From: Akkermansiaceae bacterium
GTDB taxonomy: Bacteria; Verrucomicrobiota; Verrucomicrobiia; Verrucomicrobiales; Akkermansiaceae
Assembly: GCA_012032235.1 (NCBI GenBank)
Contig: JAAURL010000004.1
Location: 1 to 33,725 of the forward strand
Reading direction: 5' to 3'
DNA: 33,725 nucleotides
The notes below the pieces were generated by a model. The model saw only the letters and a program-made list of their open reading frames with translations. It did no database searches and was not told the DNA's origin. Positions 31,675-33,725 of the stretch are shown here, piece after piece. Within the stretch, counting starts at the first letter, position 1. Each line of letters opens with the position of its first letter. The translations under genes and the position numbers were made by a program.

Positions 31675-33575
31675 ATGTCTGCTTTACTTTCTGCCAACGA
31701 AATCCGCCTCACTTATGGTTACCAAACACTGTTAGATGGCGTCACTCTTGCCGTTTCTGCAGGAGAAAAACCGGGATGGTCGGGCGTAATGGTTGCGGGA
31801 AAACTTCACTGCTCAAAATCCTAACAGGTCAGCAAATGGCCGATTCTGGAGAGATTTCCCTCCGCCGCGCATTGCGCGTCGGCTATTTGCCGCAAGAGTT
31901 CGAGCTAGATCCTGAGCTCAGTGTGCATGAAAATATCGCCTCGGGAGCAGCAGACATTGTGGATGCGATTCGCCGTTATGAAAATGGCGAAGGGAGCGAG
32001 GTGGAGCTGGCGGACTTGCTCCATCTCATCGATCACGCGGATGGCTGGAATCTCGATGCCCGCATCAAGGCGACTTCCACCGCGCTTGGAACACCACCAT
32101 TAACAGCAACCGTAGGGCCACTTTCAGGAGGGGAAAAACGTCGCGTCGCGCTGTGTCGCGCGCTGGTCTGTCAGCCGGATTTACTTTTGTTAGATGAGCC
32201 AACCAACCACCTCGATGCTGAGTCGATCCGTTGGTTAGAAGATTATCTCAAAGGTTTTCCCGGCGCAGTGATCTTTGTAACGCATGATCGCTACTTTCTC
32301 GATGTCATTGCCACGCGGATTATCGAGATCGATCAAGGCCGCGCTTTTTCCCATCCAGGAAACTACACAGCGTTTCTCGAATCAAAAGCGATCCGCCAAC
32401 AAATCGCGGAACAGACGGAGCGCCGTCGCCAGCGCTTCCTGCGGGAGGAGCTGGAATGGGTCCGTGCCGGCGTGAAAGCTCGCGGCACGAAACAGCGGAC
32501 TCGCTTGGATAAATTTTATGAAATCGAAGGCATGGAAGCACCACCCGAAGAACGGGAAATGGACTTGCTGATTCCTCCTCCGCCAGACTTGGGAAATGTC
32601 GTTGTGGAGCTGGAAGGAGCGGGCGTGAATGTCGGTTCTACTGCTGCGCCGCGTTGGCTTTTCCGAAGCCTAACACTTAGCTTGCGGCCTGGCCAATGTA
32701 CCGGGATCGTCGGGAGAAATGGCGTAGGGAAAACAACTTTGCTGAAGCTCTGCCTTGGCCAAATCGAGGCGACCGAAGGAACTGCGGTGACCGGGAAACG
32801 CGTGAAGGTGAACTACATCGATCAAACGCGGATGGCACTGGATGGAACGGGCTCCTTGTTAGATGAAATTTCCGATGGAAATGAAAAGTTGATGTTCGGC
32901 AATCAGCCACTGGGAGCGCGGAACTATCTGCGGAGATTTCTTTTCGATGATAAGCGGATCAACGAGCGCGTGGATCTCCTTTCTGGTGGGGAGCGTGCGC
33001 GTCTGATGTTAGCCAAGGTTTTGAAAAATGGAGGAAACTTGATTGTGTTAGACGAGCCGACGAACGATCTCGACTTGCCCTCGCTGCGGATGTTAGAAGA
33101 AGCGCTGGCGGCGTTCGATGGTTCCGTGATCGTGGTTTCTCATGATCGCTATTTCCTTGATCGGATCTGCGATCAGATCATCGCGTTTGAAGACGATGGC
33201 GTCACTGTGCAGACGGGAAATTATTCCTACTATTTAGAAAAACGCCAAGCCCGCGAAGCCGCGCAACGAATCCAGGCCCAAGCTGCCGCAAAAGACGCCG
33301 CCGCCCGTCAAAAAGCACAAAACACGGTTTTTCCTAGCAAACCACGCAAGCTCACGATGAAGGAGAAGATCGAGCTGGAAGGTATCGAAGAGGTAATCCT
33401 AAATGCAGAGCAAGAAGTCGAAACGCAAGAAGCGCAACTCAACGATGCAGATTTCCAAGCTACAAATTTTACCGAAATCCCTGCGTTGGTAGAAAAGCTA
33501 GAGACTGCGAAAGCAAAAGTGGCAGCGCTTTACAGCCGCTGGGAAGAGCTCGAAAGAATGAACGGCGACCAGTGA
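31675..33575 (+). CDS. ABC-F family ATPase, Uup-like (apparent frameshift in A5 run 31766-31770)
   Basis: MSALLSANEIRLTYGYQTLLDGVTLAVSAGEK then MVGRNGCGKTSLL; two ABC cassettes, two LSGGE(K/R)(R/A)R, two LDEPTN, C-terminal coiled coil (KPRKLTMKEKIELEGIEEVI...). Confidence 0.9.
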
Positions 33576-33581
33576 TCGCCA

Positions 33582-33725
33582 CTACTTGGAAAAATGCTCC
33601 CAACCACCGGCGAGAGATTGTGATTTCTCTTTTTCCACGAGTTCTCCAATTTCTGTCAGCGGGAGATCAGGAAATGGCCAAGCTGCCATGAGTTCTCTAG
33701 ATTTGTTAGGAGCAATGGTGAACAA
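33582..33725 (-). CDS. C-terminal 47 aa of a partial gene running off the window; product unknown
   Basis: Open minus frame to a TAG stop at 33584-33582: ...LFTIAPNKSRELMAAWPFPDLPLTEIGELVEKEKSQSLAGGWEHFSK*. Confidence 0.5.
   Translation of the reverse strand: MFTIAPNKSRELMAAWPFPDLPLTEIGELVEKEKSQSLAGGWEHFSK

Noticed and set aside
30430-31675. parS site near parB
   Set aside because: I did not find a TGTTTCACGTGAAACA-like palindrome; parA is also not in the window.
312-32910. Numerous antisense ORFs of 60-180 aa in the ORF track (for example 3641..4111, 4942..5487, 20986..21537)
   Set aside because: They lie opposite well-supported genes, lack recognisable motifs and are expected shadow ORFs.
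1-33725. Mobile elements, defence systems, tRNA or rRNA genes
   Set aside because: No transposase, integrase, nuclease-type defence gene, tRNA cloverleaf or rRNA sequence was recognisable; the gene content is mostly housekeeping/metabolic.

Overview
This 33.7 kb window looks like a chromosomal segment from a Verrucomicrobia-like bacterium; the lineage is inferred from gene style only. The + strand from 1 to about 9.1 kb carries the end of a giant SdrD_B/CNA_B-type repeat surface protein, then two tandem related secreted proteins, one with a PEP-CTERM tail. The - strand from 9.2 to 22.5 kb carries a HAD phosphatase and a complete urea uptake/urease locus: urtBCDE, an outer-membrane barrel protein, urtA, a mini HupE/UreJ-like protein, ureABC, ureEFG and ureD. 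The - strand from 22.6 to 28.3 kb carries a 2-oxoacid dehydrogenase cluster (E1alpha, E1beta, E2) followed by Rex, an ECF sigma factor and a membrane anti-sigma-like protein. After that come a small secreted protein, a KpsS-like capsule protein, ParB and a Uup-type ABC-F ATPase. Most notable: (i) three sigma-54-like promoters at the heads of the urea transcription units, with an OM barrel gene inside the urt locus; (ii) an anti-sigma-like protein that appears to keep the flanks of a YfbK-type VWA protein but lacks the VWA core; (iii) a dispersed, over-represented word TGTTAGA/TCTAACA on both strands; (iv) nine apparent single-base frameshifts, mostly at homopolymers, including in ParB and UreF, which point to sequencing error rather than biology. 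I see no CRISPR array, mobile element, tRNA or rRNA. All family calls come from reading the translations; no search was run.
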